Assembly (NCBI RefSeq): GCF_001467945.1 | Contig: NZ_LNYQ01000013.1 | Span: 382,684-446,683 of the forward strand | Source of the DNA: Legionella parisiensis | Lineage (GTDB): Bacteria > Pseudomonadota > Gammaproteobacteria > Legionellales > Legionellaceae | Length of the DNA: 64,000 bases | Direction of reading: 5' to 3' | Shown: piece after piece, positions 53,716 to 63,078 of the stretch | Numbering within the stretch: position 1 is the first letter of the stretch | Layout: the number at the start of each line of letters is the position of its first letter | Position numbers and translations under genes: made by a program | Notes under the pieces: generated by a model | Database searches by the model: none | Told to the model about the DNA's origin: nothing | What the model saw: only the letters and a program-made list of their open reading frames with translations

Positions 53716-56172
53716 ATGGCCATTCTGTTCTTTTTAGTGTATTTGATATTTACCCTGATTGTTCTTTATAGGGCGATGAACCCGTTAGTTTGGGAATTAG
53801 GAAGTGTCTTTTACTTAATTGTAGCTACATTTGCTATTGGCTTACCTTGGGTTATTGGTTTTTTACTCTGGTTGGTAATTGTTGTGGCCTTACTCGTTGT
53901 CTACCTCGAACCTTTACGTGCAGTGATCGCGGATTTCCTATATAAGAAAGCCGGCAAATCGATTCCTAAATTGTCAAAAACCGAGGAAGAGGCGCTTAAT
54001 GCCGGTGATACCTGGTTAGAACAAGATATTTTTACTGGCAAACCAGATTGGGAGCGATTAGCGAACGTCTCTACGGAGCTTACTGGAGAAGAACAATTAT
54101 TTCTCAAGAATGAAACCCATACCTTATGCAGCATGATTGATGAGTGGCAAATTAGCCAAACACGTGATTTACCCGAACAGGTTTGGGCATACATGAAGGA
54201 AAACGGATTTTTTGGTTTGGTGATCCCCAAAGAATATGGCGGTAAGGGATTTTCAGCGCGCGCGCACTCTGATGTAGTTATGAAAATATCCAGTCGTTCA
54301 GGTGTTGCTGCGGTAACTGTGATGGTACCTAATTCATTGGGCCCTGGTGAACTAATCAATTATTACGGTACAGAGGAACAAAAGAATCATTACCTACCCC
54401 GCCTTGCAAAAGGTATTGATATCCCCTGTTTTGCCTTAACTGAACCTGGTGCAGGCAGTGATGCAACCTCCATTCAGTCAACCGGCATCGTTATGAAGAA
54501 GAAAGTTGATGGTAAAATGGTACTCGGATTAAACATTACTTTAGACAAACGTTGGATTACATTAGCACCAGTAGCAACGTTGATTGGTCTTGCAGTCAAT
54601 GTGAAAGACCCAGATGGCTTGTTGCAGGGGGAAGGAGAAGAAGGAATTACTTGTGTGCTGATTCCACGCGATACCAAAAATCTGGAAATCGGCAACCGCC
54701 ATTTACCTTCTGATCAACCGTTTATGAATGGAACTATTCGTGGGAAAGATATTTTTGTGCCCATAACAACAGTGATTGGCGGTCAGAAACGAATAGGTAG
54801 TGGATGGCAAATGTTGGTTGAATGCCTCTCCATTGGTCGTTCGATTTCTTTACCTGCACTTGGTGCCGGTTCTTCCTCTTCTTGTTATCTCGCAACCAGT
54901 GCTTTTGCACGTGCACGCTGTCAATTTAATGTGGAAATTGGTCAATTTGAAGGAATTGAAGAAAAACTTGCAGAGATCGCGGGTTTAAATTATTTGATTA
55001 ATGCAAACCGATTATTGACGGTTGCTGCTGTAAATGAACATAAAAAACCTTCCGTAGCTTCTGCGATTGCTAAATATTTTAATACTGAACTGGCACGAGC
55101 AGTGGTCAATTCATCTATGGATGTACATGCGGGGCGTGCTGTAGTGGTGGGACCACGTAATTATTTAACTAACTTTTATAACGGGGTTCCTATTTCCATT
55201 ACAGTGGAAGGGGCAAATATAATGTCACGAAACTTATTAATTTTTGGACAAGGATCTATGGCATGTCACCCATACATACGTCATGAGTTTTATGCTATTT
55301 CCAACCAGGATAAAACAGCATTTAGAGAAGTTATCTGGAAGCATATTCAGTATTTCATGCAAAATTTTGCCAAAGCAATTTGTTCTGGATGGACTGGTGG
55401 AATATTTATTAGTGCGCCCAAGCAAAAAATGAAACGTGAGTACCAACGACTAGCACGTCTGAGCCATGCTTATGCCTGGCTTGCAGATTTATCTTTGATA
55501 GTGCTGGGAGGAGATTTAAAACGTAAAGAACGTCTGTCTGCACGTCTTGCTGATGGAATGTCCTATCTTTACATGGCAATGGCTGCTTTACGTAATGTGC
55601 AATTGAGTAATGAAAATCCAGATGATCTGTTACATGCGCGCTGGGCAGTGTCCTATTGCTTTTATCACGCGCAAAAAGCAATGATCGCTTTGTGTTATAA
55701 CTTTCCCTCCCGATTTTTGGGTGGATTCGCTCGTATATTGGCATTTCCTTTGGGCCAGACTATGCGCTATCCCAACGATAAGTTGGAGCAAAAATTAGCG
55801 CGTCTGATGACCACAAATAATCAATATCGTGATCGGCTGAAGGACATCGTTTACCTAAGCGGTGATCCGAAACAACCCATAGATAGAGTGGAGCATGCAT
55901 TACAGCAAATCATTCAAACAGACGATCTTATCAAAAAGACAGGTGATTTAAGACGAGTTAAATTTGGTAAATTAAATGATAAATTAAGGGAGAAGGTTGA
56001 AAAAAATGAATTAACACAACAGGAAATGGAGGCATTACTTGCAACGGAAGCCGCACGATGGGATGCAATTTTAGTTGATGAGTTCACTTTTGAGTCAATG
56101 AAAAAGCAATCGTTTAACTCAGTGATTGATGAGATTAAATCACCCTTTATGCATGGGGATGCTTCTTCTTAG
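53716..56172 (+). CDS. fadE: Membrane-anchored acyl-CoA dehydrogenase FadE
   Basis: 818 residues, matching E. coli FadE (814). Two to three membrane segments fill the first ~75 residues. The acyl-CoA dehydrogenase core follows: NGFFGLVIPKEYGGKGFS, CFALTEPGAGSDATSI, DKRWITLAPVATLIGLAV, and SITVEGANIMSRNLLIFGQG with the catalytic Glu. The last ~280 residues are the DUF1974 extension unique to FadE. First oxidation step of fatty-acid beta-oxidation at the inner membrane. It ends at a hairpin terminator. Confidence 0.96.
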   Translation: MAILFFLVYLIFTLIVLYRAMNPLVWELGSVFYLIVATFAIGLPWVIGFLLWLVIVVALLVVYLEPLRAVIADFLYKKAGKSIPKLSKTEEEALNAGDTWLEQDIFTGKPDWERLANVSTELTGEEQLFLKNETHTLCSMIDEWQISQTRDLPEQVWAYMKENGFFGLVIPKEYGGKGFSARAHSDVVMKISSRSGVAAVTVMVPNSLGPGELINYYGTEEQKNHYLPRLAKGIDIPCFALTEPGAGSDATSIQSTGIVMKKKVDGKMVLGLNITLDKRWITLAPVATLIGLAVNVKDPDGLLQGEGEEGITCVLIPRDTKNLEIGNRHLPSDQPFMNGTIRGKDIFVPITTVIGGQKRIGSGWQMLVECLSIGRSISLPALGAGSSSSCYLATSAFARARCQFNVEIGQFEGIEEKLAEIAGLNYLINANRLLTVAAVNEHKKPSVASAIAKYFNTELARAVVNSSMDVHAGRAVVVGPRNYLTNFYNGVPISITVEGANIMSRNLLIFGQGSMACHPYIRHEFYAISNQDKTAFREVIWKHIQYFMQNFAKAICSGWTGGIFISAPKQKMKREYQRLARLSHAYAWLADLSLIVLGGDLKRKERLSARLADGMSYLYMAMAALRNVQLSNENPDDLLHARWAVSYCFYHAQKAMIALCYNFPSRFLGGFARILAFPLGQTMRYPNDKLEQKLARLMTTNNQYRDRLKDIVYLSGDPKQPIDRVEHALQQIIQTDDLIKKTGDLRRVKFGKLNDKLREKVEKNELTQQEMEALLATEAARWDAILVDEFTFESMKKQSFNSVIDEIKSPFMHGDASS

Positions 56173-56180
56173 AAGCATTT
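56159..56180 (+). terminator. Hairpin terminator of fadE
   Basis: ATGCTTCT and AGAAGCAT pair perfectly around TCTT, ending at 56178 with TT following; the fadE stop codon is inside the stem. Short T-run, so moderate. Confidence 0.5.
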
Positions 56181-56327
56181 CTAAGTGATGGAGATTTTTA
56201 GCCCTGAGAGTTCATGAATTTTTCATCTAAGTAGGAATAGAATACAAAAAGATTCATTTTTTCCTCTATTTTTACAAATTTTTAACGGGTGAGCTAAAAA
56301 TCAATTTTCCTGTATGTAACACCAGTT

Positions 56328-56336
56328 TGCTATAAT
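56328..56336 (+). promoter_or_regulatory. Extended -10 promoter
   Basis: TGCTATAAT is a perfect TATAAT with the TG extension, 42 bases before the ATG at 56379. No -35 box is clear, which fits an extended -10 promoter. Confidence 0.45.
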
Positions 56337-56378
56337 TAAAGTCAATATATTAAGTAGAATTCGTGAGAGAGATAATTT

Positions 56379-57206
56379 ATGTCTGCACAAGCACCTGTTG
56401 AACTATACGATGCGCCTGGGGGAGTATCCCCCGAAAAATATAAGAAAAAAATGTTGCCATCTCGAGACGATCTCTTAAAGGCAATGCAATGTGCGGAGAA
56501 GTCGCCGGAATTGGCACGATATTTAAGGCAACAAGTTCATCAAATTGTCGAAAACTCTATAGCTTTAAATAAAAATCCGGAGTCAAAAGCGCTTGCGCAT
56601 CAAGTACTAAAAGCAGTGAATGAGTTTACACAATTTGTAGAATATAAATTTTCTCAGGAATCCCAAGTGTGGTCTGGAAAACCGCCTAAATCTTCTTTCG
56701 ATCAAATGCAGAGTAAAATTGCAGAAAAAGCAGGTGCTACGATATCTGAAAAGAATTTTCCAAGTATTCGATTCGATTTTGGGATCAGCAACGAAGGGCA
56801 TTTTGTTCGCGGATATGGTTCAACGGAGAAAGGAGCTCCTCCATTGGAAGAGGAAACAGTTGATTCGTTAGATCGCTTGTTTAATGCATGGTTAGCTAAT
56901 AATCATCAAGTAATCACGAGAGACGGTTTTTTCTTTAAGAATGAGAAGGGAGCAGAAAGACAGCTGACTGGAGAGGAAGTAGAGGCGATAATGGCTGATT
57001 CCGCTAAAGACTTTAAAGAATATTTGAAAAAGAGCGGGGTTGAAACCGAGCTCGTATCGCGACAACGTGAATACCCAGGGGAACATCGATTGGAAGAAAC
57101 CAAGAAAGCCGCTGCTCAGAAAGCTGTAGATAGGGTAATCAAAGAGGCTGAACTTGAAGAAGAAAGACCAGAACCAGAACAACCTCAAAATGTTGGGCCT
57201 GGTTAG
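56379..57206 (+). CDS. Acidic-tailed hypothetical, candidate Dot/Icm effector
   Basis: 275 residues, soluble, no signal peptide. The first ~100 residues are helical (DDLLKAMQCAEKSPELARYL). The middle has a short beta-like stretch (SIRFDFGISNEGHFVRGYGS). The C-terminal ~40 residues are Lys/Glu-rich and end EAELEEERPEPEQPQNVGPG. A cluster of glutamates close to the C-terminus is the E-block type of Dot/Icm signal. That makes it a good translocation candidate, by inference. It lies alone between fadE and the murU gene with its own promoter. Confidence 0.8.
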   Translation: MSAQAPVELYDAPGGVSPEKYKKKMLPSRDDLLKAMQCAEKSPELARYLRQQVHQIVENSIALNKNPESKALAHQVLKAVNEFTQFVEYKFSQESQVWSGKPPKSSFDQMQSKIAEKAGATISEKNFPSIRFDFGISNEGHFVRGYGSTEKGAPPLEEETVDSLDRLFNAWLANNHQVITRDGFFFKNEKGAERQLTGEEVEAIMADSAKDFKEYLKKSGVETELVSRQREYPGEHRLEETKKAAAQKAVDRVIKEAELEEERPEPEQPQNVGPG

Positions 57207-57265
57207 CCCACACTTTTTTATGTGGCATTTAGTGCATGAGATGAGCATGCATCACTAGCAAAATA

Positions 57266-57291
57266 AGCCCGGGGCCTTATAGGCTTGGGCT
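57266..57291. terminator. GC-rich hairpin between convergent genes
   Basis: AGCCCGGGGCCT and AGGCTTGGGCT pair with two G-T pairs and one bulge. It sits between the convergent effector candidate and murU genes and may serve both. Confidence 0.5.
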
Positions 57292-57315
57292 CTACTTGTG
57301 CATGCACTGCTAAAT

Positions 57316-57975
57316 TTAAATCTTATTTGCTACGTGCAGTCTCTCTAGAGTTCCTATATCAAACCAGAGGCCATCATAGACACTAGCGGTTACTTTATTT
57401 TGTGCGGCATATTGTCGAATTAAAGGGGCGACCGAATAGCGTCCTTGCATGCAGTGTGTAAATATCTGTGGATGGTAGCAACAGATTCCTGCAAGAGTAT
57501 ATTCTGGATTCGTGTTACTTAACTGAGTTTGATTGACTAACCCAAAGTCACCATGATGATTAAGGGCGGGATTTTTATTGACTAAAATCACATGAATCGA
57601 ATGAATGGGTTCAAGGTGTATTTGCGAAAAATCAAAATCCGTATAGATGTCAGCATTGACGGTAATAAAGGGACCTGCCCCTAACAGCGGCAGGGCATTT
57701 ACAATGCCGCCACCTGTCTCGAGTCCTCCAGGGGGTTCAGGTGAGTAACAAATTTCAACTCCCCAACGTGATCCATTGCCTAAATGCTGACGAATTTGGC
57801 CACCAAGGTAAGCATGATTGATCACTAGTCGTTCAAAGCCAGCTTTCGCCAAATTCATTACATGATGTTCTATTAAGGGCTTTTCGTTAACCATGCACAA
57901 AGCCTTTGGTGTGACATCAGTAAGCGGTTTCAAGCGGTCACCGCGCCCTGCGGCTAATATCATAGCAGTTTTCAT
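57316..57975 (-). CDS. murU: N-acetylmuramate 1-phosphate uridylyltransferase
   Basis: 219 residues of the nucleotidyltransferase fold. MILAAGRGDRLKPLTDVTPKA-type signature at the N-terminus binds the nucleotide; GLETGGGIVNALPLLG and VNADIYTDFDF hold further UTP and metal ligands, and DGLWFDIGTLERL closes the site. With AmgK (4-bp overlap) it makes UDP-MurNAc directly from recycled MurNAc, which bypasses MurA and gives fosfomycin tolerance. The pair beside lptD is the same as in Pseudomonas. Confidence 0.94.
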   Translation of the reverse strand: MKTAMILAAGRGDRLKPLTDVTPKALCMVNEKPLIEHHVMNLAKAGFERLVINHAYLGGQIRQHLGNGSRWGVEICYSPEPPGGLETGGGIVNALPLLGAGPFITVNADIYTDFDFSQIHLEPIHSIHVILVNKNPALNHHGDFGLVNQTQLSNTNPEYTLAGICCYHPQIFTHCMQGRYSVAPLIRQYAAQNKVTASVYDGLWFDIGTLERLHVANKI

Positions 57976-58952
57976 GGCAGATAAACTCTCAATTGCAGAA
58001 ATTGGAAAAATGGGTGTAATTCTTCATAAATTTCTGTACATTCAAGGACATATTTTAAGGTCAAAGGCAAATCTTTAAGATATCCAGGTTTGTTATCTCG
58101 TAAATGCAAACGACAAAAAATTCCTAAAACCTTTAAGTGTCTTTGTAAGCCGCAAAGATCAAATGCACGGATAAATTCAGCCAACGAATAATCTTTAGTT
58201 AAAGAACTTTGAGTGTAAAAAAATTCAACCCATTCCAAAACCTTAAGCCGTGGCCAGGAAATATAACAATCTTTAAGTAAAGAAACCAAATCATAAGTGA
58301 GGGGGCCGCACATTGCATCCTGAAAATCAATGACTCCCAAAGTTGATTCCGTTTGGTTTCGTACAAGCATCAGATTGCGGGAATGATAATCACGATGAAT
58401 AAAGGTTAATGGTTGCTGTGCTACTTCTGAGGCAATCCATTCCATAGTGTGTTGAACTAAATCGCATTCGTTCTGATTGAGTTCTAAGGCGAGATACGCA
58501 TTAAAAAACCATTCAAGACATAAATTCATTTCTTTAAGCATATGGGTTTTATCAAACGGCGCGAGCCATGGATTATTAATTGAGCACTTCTGAATTTTAA
58601 ATAGAGTTCTTATGGCATCATGGTAATGCTCGTTCGCCGTTTCAGAGTGAAGCGCATCCAAAAGAAGTTGGTCCCCTAAGTCACTTAATAGTAAGAATCC
58701 ATTTTCTAAATTCATCGCGAGAATTTTGGGAGTATGAACATCCGCTTTCTCCAGGGTTTGCGCAATATGTATAAAAGGCTTGAGATCTTCTTTTCCAGGA
58801 GGTGCATCCATGACAACTCTAGTGCGTCCGTCGTAGTGAAGGCGAAAATATTTTCTAAAACTGGCATCTCCAGCCAAAGGATCCAACTGAAAATCTTGCA
58901 GTTTTAGTGTATCAATTAACCATTCTTTCAGTGCGTTTTCTCTTGCATGCAT
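57972..58952 (-). CDS. amgK: Anomeric MurNAc/GlcNAc kinase
   Basis: 326 residues of the aminoglycoside phosphotransferase (APH) fold. DASFRKYFRLHYDG is the nucleotide-binding start, FIHRDYHSRNLMLV is the catalytic loop and GVIDFQDAMCGPLTYDLVSLLKD is the metal-binding segment. AmgK phosphorylates the anomeric carbon of MurNAc from cell-wall turnover. ATG at 58952 is chosen because GGGGAAG lies six bases before; earlier ATGs in frame lack this. The gene overlaps murU by 4 bp and is divergent from lptD. Confidence 0.93.
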   Translation of the reverse strand: MHARENALKEWLIDTLKLQDFQLDPLAGDASFRKYFRLHYDGRTRVVMDAPPGKEDLKPFIHIAQTLEKADVHTPKILAMNLENGFLLLSDLGDQLLLDALHSETANEHYHDAIRTLFKIQKCSINNPWLAPFDKTHMLKEMNLCLEWFFNAYLALELNQNECDLVQHTMEWIASEVAQQPLTFIHRDYHSRNLMLVRNQTESTLGVIDFQDAMCGPLTYDLVSLLKDCYISWPRLKVLEWVEFFYTQSSLTKDYSLAEFIRAFDLCGLQRHLKVLGIFCRLHLRDNKPGYLKDLPLTLKYVLECTEIYEELHPFFQFLQLRVYLP

Positions 58953-59125
58953 GGTATACTTCCCCATCATTATTTCTGGTTGTAACTTTATAACTAAGAT
59001 CACTTCGCACTAGAGAATAATGAATGGTTGCGGATGAGCTTTATCGCAACAATCTCATGCGAGTATGACGATCAACAGTGCTTAGTTACATATTTTTTTG
59101 TGCATAATAAGGCATTTTATTATCC

Positions 59126-61696
59126 GTGAACAAGATTTCATTCAAATGGTTCTTGATGAGCATATTTACGACCCTGCTTATTTTGCTCATGGTAATTTAT
59201 CATGCGTTGGCCTACTCTGCCTCTTTAATTGATGAACCAGTTCAAGCTTGTGTCATAGCCCGTGATGTTGATTTAACTGATGCTGTAAGAGCAAAGTTTG
59301 CCCAATGTTTGGGTTGGCATGCAGATCAAAGTTCTCCTATTTGTCTTGGCTCGTACCAACCGCTCACGGTGACACCTCTGGCTTCACCCGATGAAATAAG
59401 GATTATGGCGGATAGCGTTTCTTTTTATCAAGATAAACCGTCAACTTTGAAGGGACATGTAGAAATCCAGCAAAACCAGAGAGTAGTCAATGCACAAACT
59501 GCATATGTGTATCGAGATCCCAAAAGCAAGCAAATTTCAAAAATTGAGTTCCTAGGTAATGTGCGCTACCTGGAACCTGATAAATTATTGATTGCTCGTA
59601 AGGCTTCGATTAACCCTCAGGATAAATCGGGTCAAACTGAAGATGTAATCTATCGGTTTAATACTAATAAACGAACCGCGGTATTGCCTGCATGGGGACG
59701 GGCTGGTTTAATGCAGCGATTTCCTAATTCGGATTACTTGCTGCAGCAGGCAACTTACACCACCTGTGCCCCTCAAGATAAAGCCTGGGATCTTGAGGCT
59801 AAATCAATTGTTATTGATAATAAGAAAAAAATTGGTGTTGCTAGAAATGTTACGCTGCGCATTCGCGAACGTCCCGTTCTTTATGTGCCCTATTTGAGTT
59901 TTCCTACAACCAAAGAACGTAAATCCGGCTTTTTAATGCCTTTAGCAGGATACTCTAATGTAGGTGGATTTGATTTAGGACTTCCCTATTATTGGAATAT
60001 TGCACCAAACTATGATTTGACTTTAACTCCTCATCTTTATACTAAGCGTAATGTGATGTTAGGTGGTGAATTTCGCTATTTAACTGCGAACAGTGCCGGA
60101 ATAATTGTTGGGAACTTTTTGCCCGATGATGCCGCCTATCGAAATTTTTTGAACAGTCATGCGGAGCAATTTCCATCCTTTAAAGATAAATCAACAAATA
60201 GATGGCTTTATGGTGTTCTTAATACGACGCAATTTACTCCCAATTTACGATTAAATGTCAATGTTCAACAAGTTTCTGATGATTATTATTTTCAGGATTT
60301 TAGTTCTAATTTGGCATTGATTACTCAAAGACAATTATTGCGTCAAGCAGATTTAACCTATTCCACAGAGCATTGGACTTTTAGAGGCATGGCTCAAAGT
60401 TTTCAAACCTTACACCCAATCAATGAGACTCCTATTGCAGATCAATATGAGCGCTTACCGCAACTGTATGCTCGCGGTTACTATTATGAATTGCCTGCAG
60501 ATGCTAATTTAAATATAACAGGGCAATACGATCAGTTTTCTTGGCCAACATCAACGCTGCAGAATCCGATAGTAGGGATGCCCTCAGGAGTGATCCCGGG
60601 AGTAGAAATGCCCCAAGGTCCACGATTTCATTTTAATCCGGTACTTTCTTTGCCCCAGCGAACTAATTGGGGGTTTATCACTCCATCAGCAGAATTTGTA
60701 GAAAACTATTATCAGGTTCGGAACAATTGGCATGATACGCACTCTGAATATAATCGCTTTATTCCACGGTTCAGCACTCATGCTGGTTTATTTTTCGATC
60801 GAAATTTTAATTGGAAGGGCAGCTCGTACACCCAAACTTTAGAACCCAGCTTATTTTATCTGTATGTACCCTTTTATGATCAAAGTCAGTTGCCCATCTA
60901 TGATACAGCGAATATGATTTTTAATTTTGATCAACTTTTTAGAACCAATCGTTTTTCAGGGTTTGATCGGATTGGCGATGCCAATCAATTAACTTATGCA
61001 TTGACTTCTCGTTGGTTATCAGAAGAAACCGGCGCTGAACGCGCGAGTTTTTCTATCGGTCAAATCAAATATTTTACGAATAGAAACGTACAGCTGTGTC
61101 GTAGCCTAACTGGTTCTTGTATTGCAAATCCTTTGGAAATCGGACAGTTATCTCCATTTTATGGTGCTTCACCTATAGCTTCGCGCGCGGTATATCATTT
61201 CAACCCTGTTTTGAAAATTCTTGGTGACTATGTTTGGGATCCTGCCACCTCAGGGACTAATAATGGGGGGCTTAATTTACATTATCAACCGAAACCGAAT
61301 GCAATTATTAATTTGGGCTACAGTTACCTGGTTAATGGAGATGTGACAAAAGTTAGGAATAATGCAGGAGTAGATAATTCGTTGCACCAAGGATTAATTT
61401 CTATTTCTTGGCCAATAAGTGAGCGATGGAGCACTTTAGGTGCATACAGCCATAACATTAGTAAAGATTACAGTATGATGTCTCTATTGGGGGTTCAATA
61501 TGATAGTTGTTGTTGGGCAGCACGGATTTTAGGAGGAAGAACCTTTAAGAGTTTAAATGCTGAATTCTTGCCTCAATATAATAATAATATTTATTTGCAA
61601 ATTTTATTAAAAGGCTTAGGATCAGTAGCTAATAGTGATCCTGGAAGTGTATTGAATACTTATATTCCAGGATATGATGATCCATTTCGTCGTTAA
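59126..61696 (+). CDS. lptD: LPS-assembly protein LptD
   Basis: 856 residues from a GTG start. A signal peptide/anchor (FLMSIFTTLLILLMVIYHALAYS) leads to the OstA-like jellyroll (IMADSVSFYQDKPSTLKGHVE) and then the large C-terminal barrel (GFLMPLAGYSNVGGFDLGLPYYW ... LGVQYDSCCWAARI). Cys pairs for inter-domain disulphides are present (TYTTCAPQ and DSCCW). It places LPS in the outer leaflet of the outer membrane. lptD is followed by surA, whose product helps LptD to fold, and pdxA. Confidence 0.95.
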   Translation: MNKISFKWFLMSIFTTLLILLMVIYHALAYSASLIDEPVQACVIARDVDLTDAVRAKFAQCLGWHADQSSPICLGSYQPLTVTPLASPDEIRIMADSVSFYQDKPSTLKGHVEIQQNQRVVNAQTAYVYRDPKSKQISKIEFLGNVRYLEPDKLLIARKASINPQDKSGQTEDVIYRFNTNKRTAVLPAWGRAGLMQRFPNSDYLLQQATYTTCAPQDKAWDLEAKSIVIDNKKKIGVARNVTLRIRERPVLYVPYLSFPTTKERKSGFLMPLAGYSNVGGFDLGLPYYWNIAPNYDLTLTPHLYTKRNVMLGGEFRYLTANSAGIIVGNFLPDDAAYRNFLNSHAEQFPSFKDKSTNRWLYGVLNTTQFTPNLRLNVNVQQVSDDYYFQDFSSNLALITQRQLLRQADLTYSTEHWTFRGMAQSFQTLHPINETPIADQYERLPQLYARGYYYELPADANLNITGQYDQFSWPTSTLQNPIVGMPSGVIPGVEMPQGPRFHFNPVLSLPQRTNWGFITPSAEFVENYYQVRNNWHDTHSEYNRFIPRFSTHAGLFFDRNFNWKGSSYTQTLEPSLFYLYVPFYDQSQLPIYDTANMIFNFDQLFRTNRFSGFDRIGDANQLTYALTSRWLSEETGAERASFSIGQIKYFTNRNVQLCRSLTGSCIANPLEIGQLSPFYGASPIASRAVYHFNPVLKILGDYVWDPATSGTNNGGLNLHYQPKPNAIINLGYSYLVNGDVTKVRNNAGVDNSLHQGLISISWPISERWSTLGAYSHNISKDYSMMSLLGVQYDSCCWAARILGGRTFKSLNAEFLPQYNNNIYLQILLKGLGSVANSDPGSVLNTYIPGYDDPFRR

Positions 61697-61785
61697 ACCA
61701 AATAATGGTATAAAGTGAAGCGAAGTCGCTTGTCTTTTGGATAAAAATAACCTAAATTGCTCGAAAAAAGTAATAAGGATAAGGT

Positions 61786-63078
61786 ATGTATAAAAAAATA
61801 ACCCTTGTATGCATATTGTTTGCTGCCATTGGGGTCTCAGAAGCAAAACAATTATTGGATAAGGTGGTTGCGGTAGTTAATAATGGAGTGATCACTGCAA
61901 GTGAACTTAACAAACAAGTTGAATTAACAAAAAAACAAATTATTGCACAAAAAATGCAAGTTCCAGCGGATTCGGTATTGCGCAAGCAAGTACTGCAGCA
62001 TTTAATTGATGTGAATGTGCAATTGCAAATGGCAAAACAACACGGTCTTACTGTAGATGATACCGAATTAAATCAGGCGATTGAAAAAATAGCATCAGTA
62101 AACCACGTCACTTTGACTCAATTACGTGAAGAAATTGTTAGACAAGGAATGACTTGGGAGGAATACAGAGCGAATATTCGTAAAGAGATGCTCCTTTCTA
62201 ACCTTCAACAAAAAGCAGTTGGAAGAGATGCCGCTGTTACGAATGAGCAAGTTGAACAATATCTCAAAACAGAAGGAGCGATAGTCGATCGTTCTGCGCT
62301 CACCTATCATATCCAAAATATAGTTATTCCACTAAGCGAAGAACCTACATCTGAAGAAGTAAAAAAAGCTAAAAGCAAAGCAGAGTCTTTATTAGTTAAG
62401 ATAAAAAAAGGTGAGGACTTTAGTCGTTTGGCTATAGAAAACTCCAGTGGTGAATTTGCATTAGAAGGCGGTGATTTAGGTGATCGTCATTTAGCGGAGT
62501 TGCCCGAATTATTTGCAAAGGAAGTAGTGAATATGAAAGAGGGGCAAGTATCTGCTCCCCTGCGTGCAGGCAATGGATTTCAATTAATTAAATTGGTATC
62601 AATTGGCGGTGACAATCAACATCATGTCATCACTAAAACTCATGTCCGTCACATTCTTTTAAAGCCTGATCCAAGCATGCTTCCTGAAGATTCAAAGAAA
62701 CAGGTGAATAATATTTATTTGCAGATAAAGGCGGGTAAGGACTTTGCTCTCATGGCAAAACAATATTCCTTGGATTCTGCCAGCGCTGTTAAAGGGGGTG
62801 ATTTAGGTTGGGTCTCTCCAGGGGTATTAGTTCCTGAGTTCGAGAAAGCTATGGATAAACTGGCTGCAAATGAAATTAGTCCTCCAGTAAAATCACAATT
62901 TGGTTGGCATATTATTCAAGTACTTGGCCGTAAGAAAGAAGATGATTCAGAAGCTTTTAAAAAGCAGCAGGTACGACAATATTTACAACAACGTAAGTTT
63001 GCTGAAGCCGTACAAAATTGGCAGCAACATATACGTTCTGATGCATATGTTAACATAGTTGATAAGGAACTGGCGTGA
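61786..63078 (+). CDS. surA: Periplasmic chaperone/prolyl isomerase SurA
   Basis: 430 residues, the usual length. The signal peptide ends near VSEA; LLDKVVAVVNNGVITASEL opens the chaperone domain. Two parvulin domains follow, the first with GEDFSRLAIENSSGEFALEG, the second with the classical THVRHILLKPDPSM, GGDLGWVSPG and SQFGWHIIQV. It guides outer-membrane proteins, including LptD, through the periplasm. The stop codon TGA overlaps the GTG start of pdxA (GTGA). Confidence 0.96.
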   Translation: MYKKITLVCILFAAIGVSEAKQLLDKVVAVVNNGVITASELNKQVELTKKQIIAQKMQVPADSVLRKQVLQHLIDVNVQLQMAKQHGLTVDDTELNQAIEKIASVNHVTLTQLREEIVRQGMTWEEYRANIRKEMLLSNLQQKAVGRDAAVTNEQVEQYLKTEGAIVDRSALTYHIQNIVIPLSEEPTSEEVKKAKSKAESLLVKIKKGEDFSRLAIENSSGEFALEGGDLGDRHLAELPELFAKEVVNMKEGQVSAPLRAGNGFQLIKLVSIGGDNQHHVITKTHVRHILLKPDPSMLPEDSKKQVNNIYLQIKAGKDFALMAKQYSLDSASAVKGGDLGWVSPGVLVPEFEKAMDKLAANEISPPVKSQFGWHIIQVLGRKKEDDSEAFKKQQVRQYLQQRKFAEAVQNWQQHIRSDAYVNIVDKELA

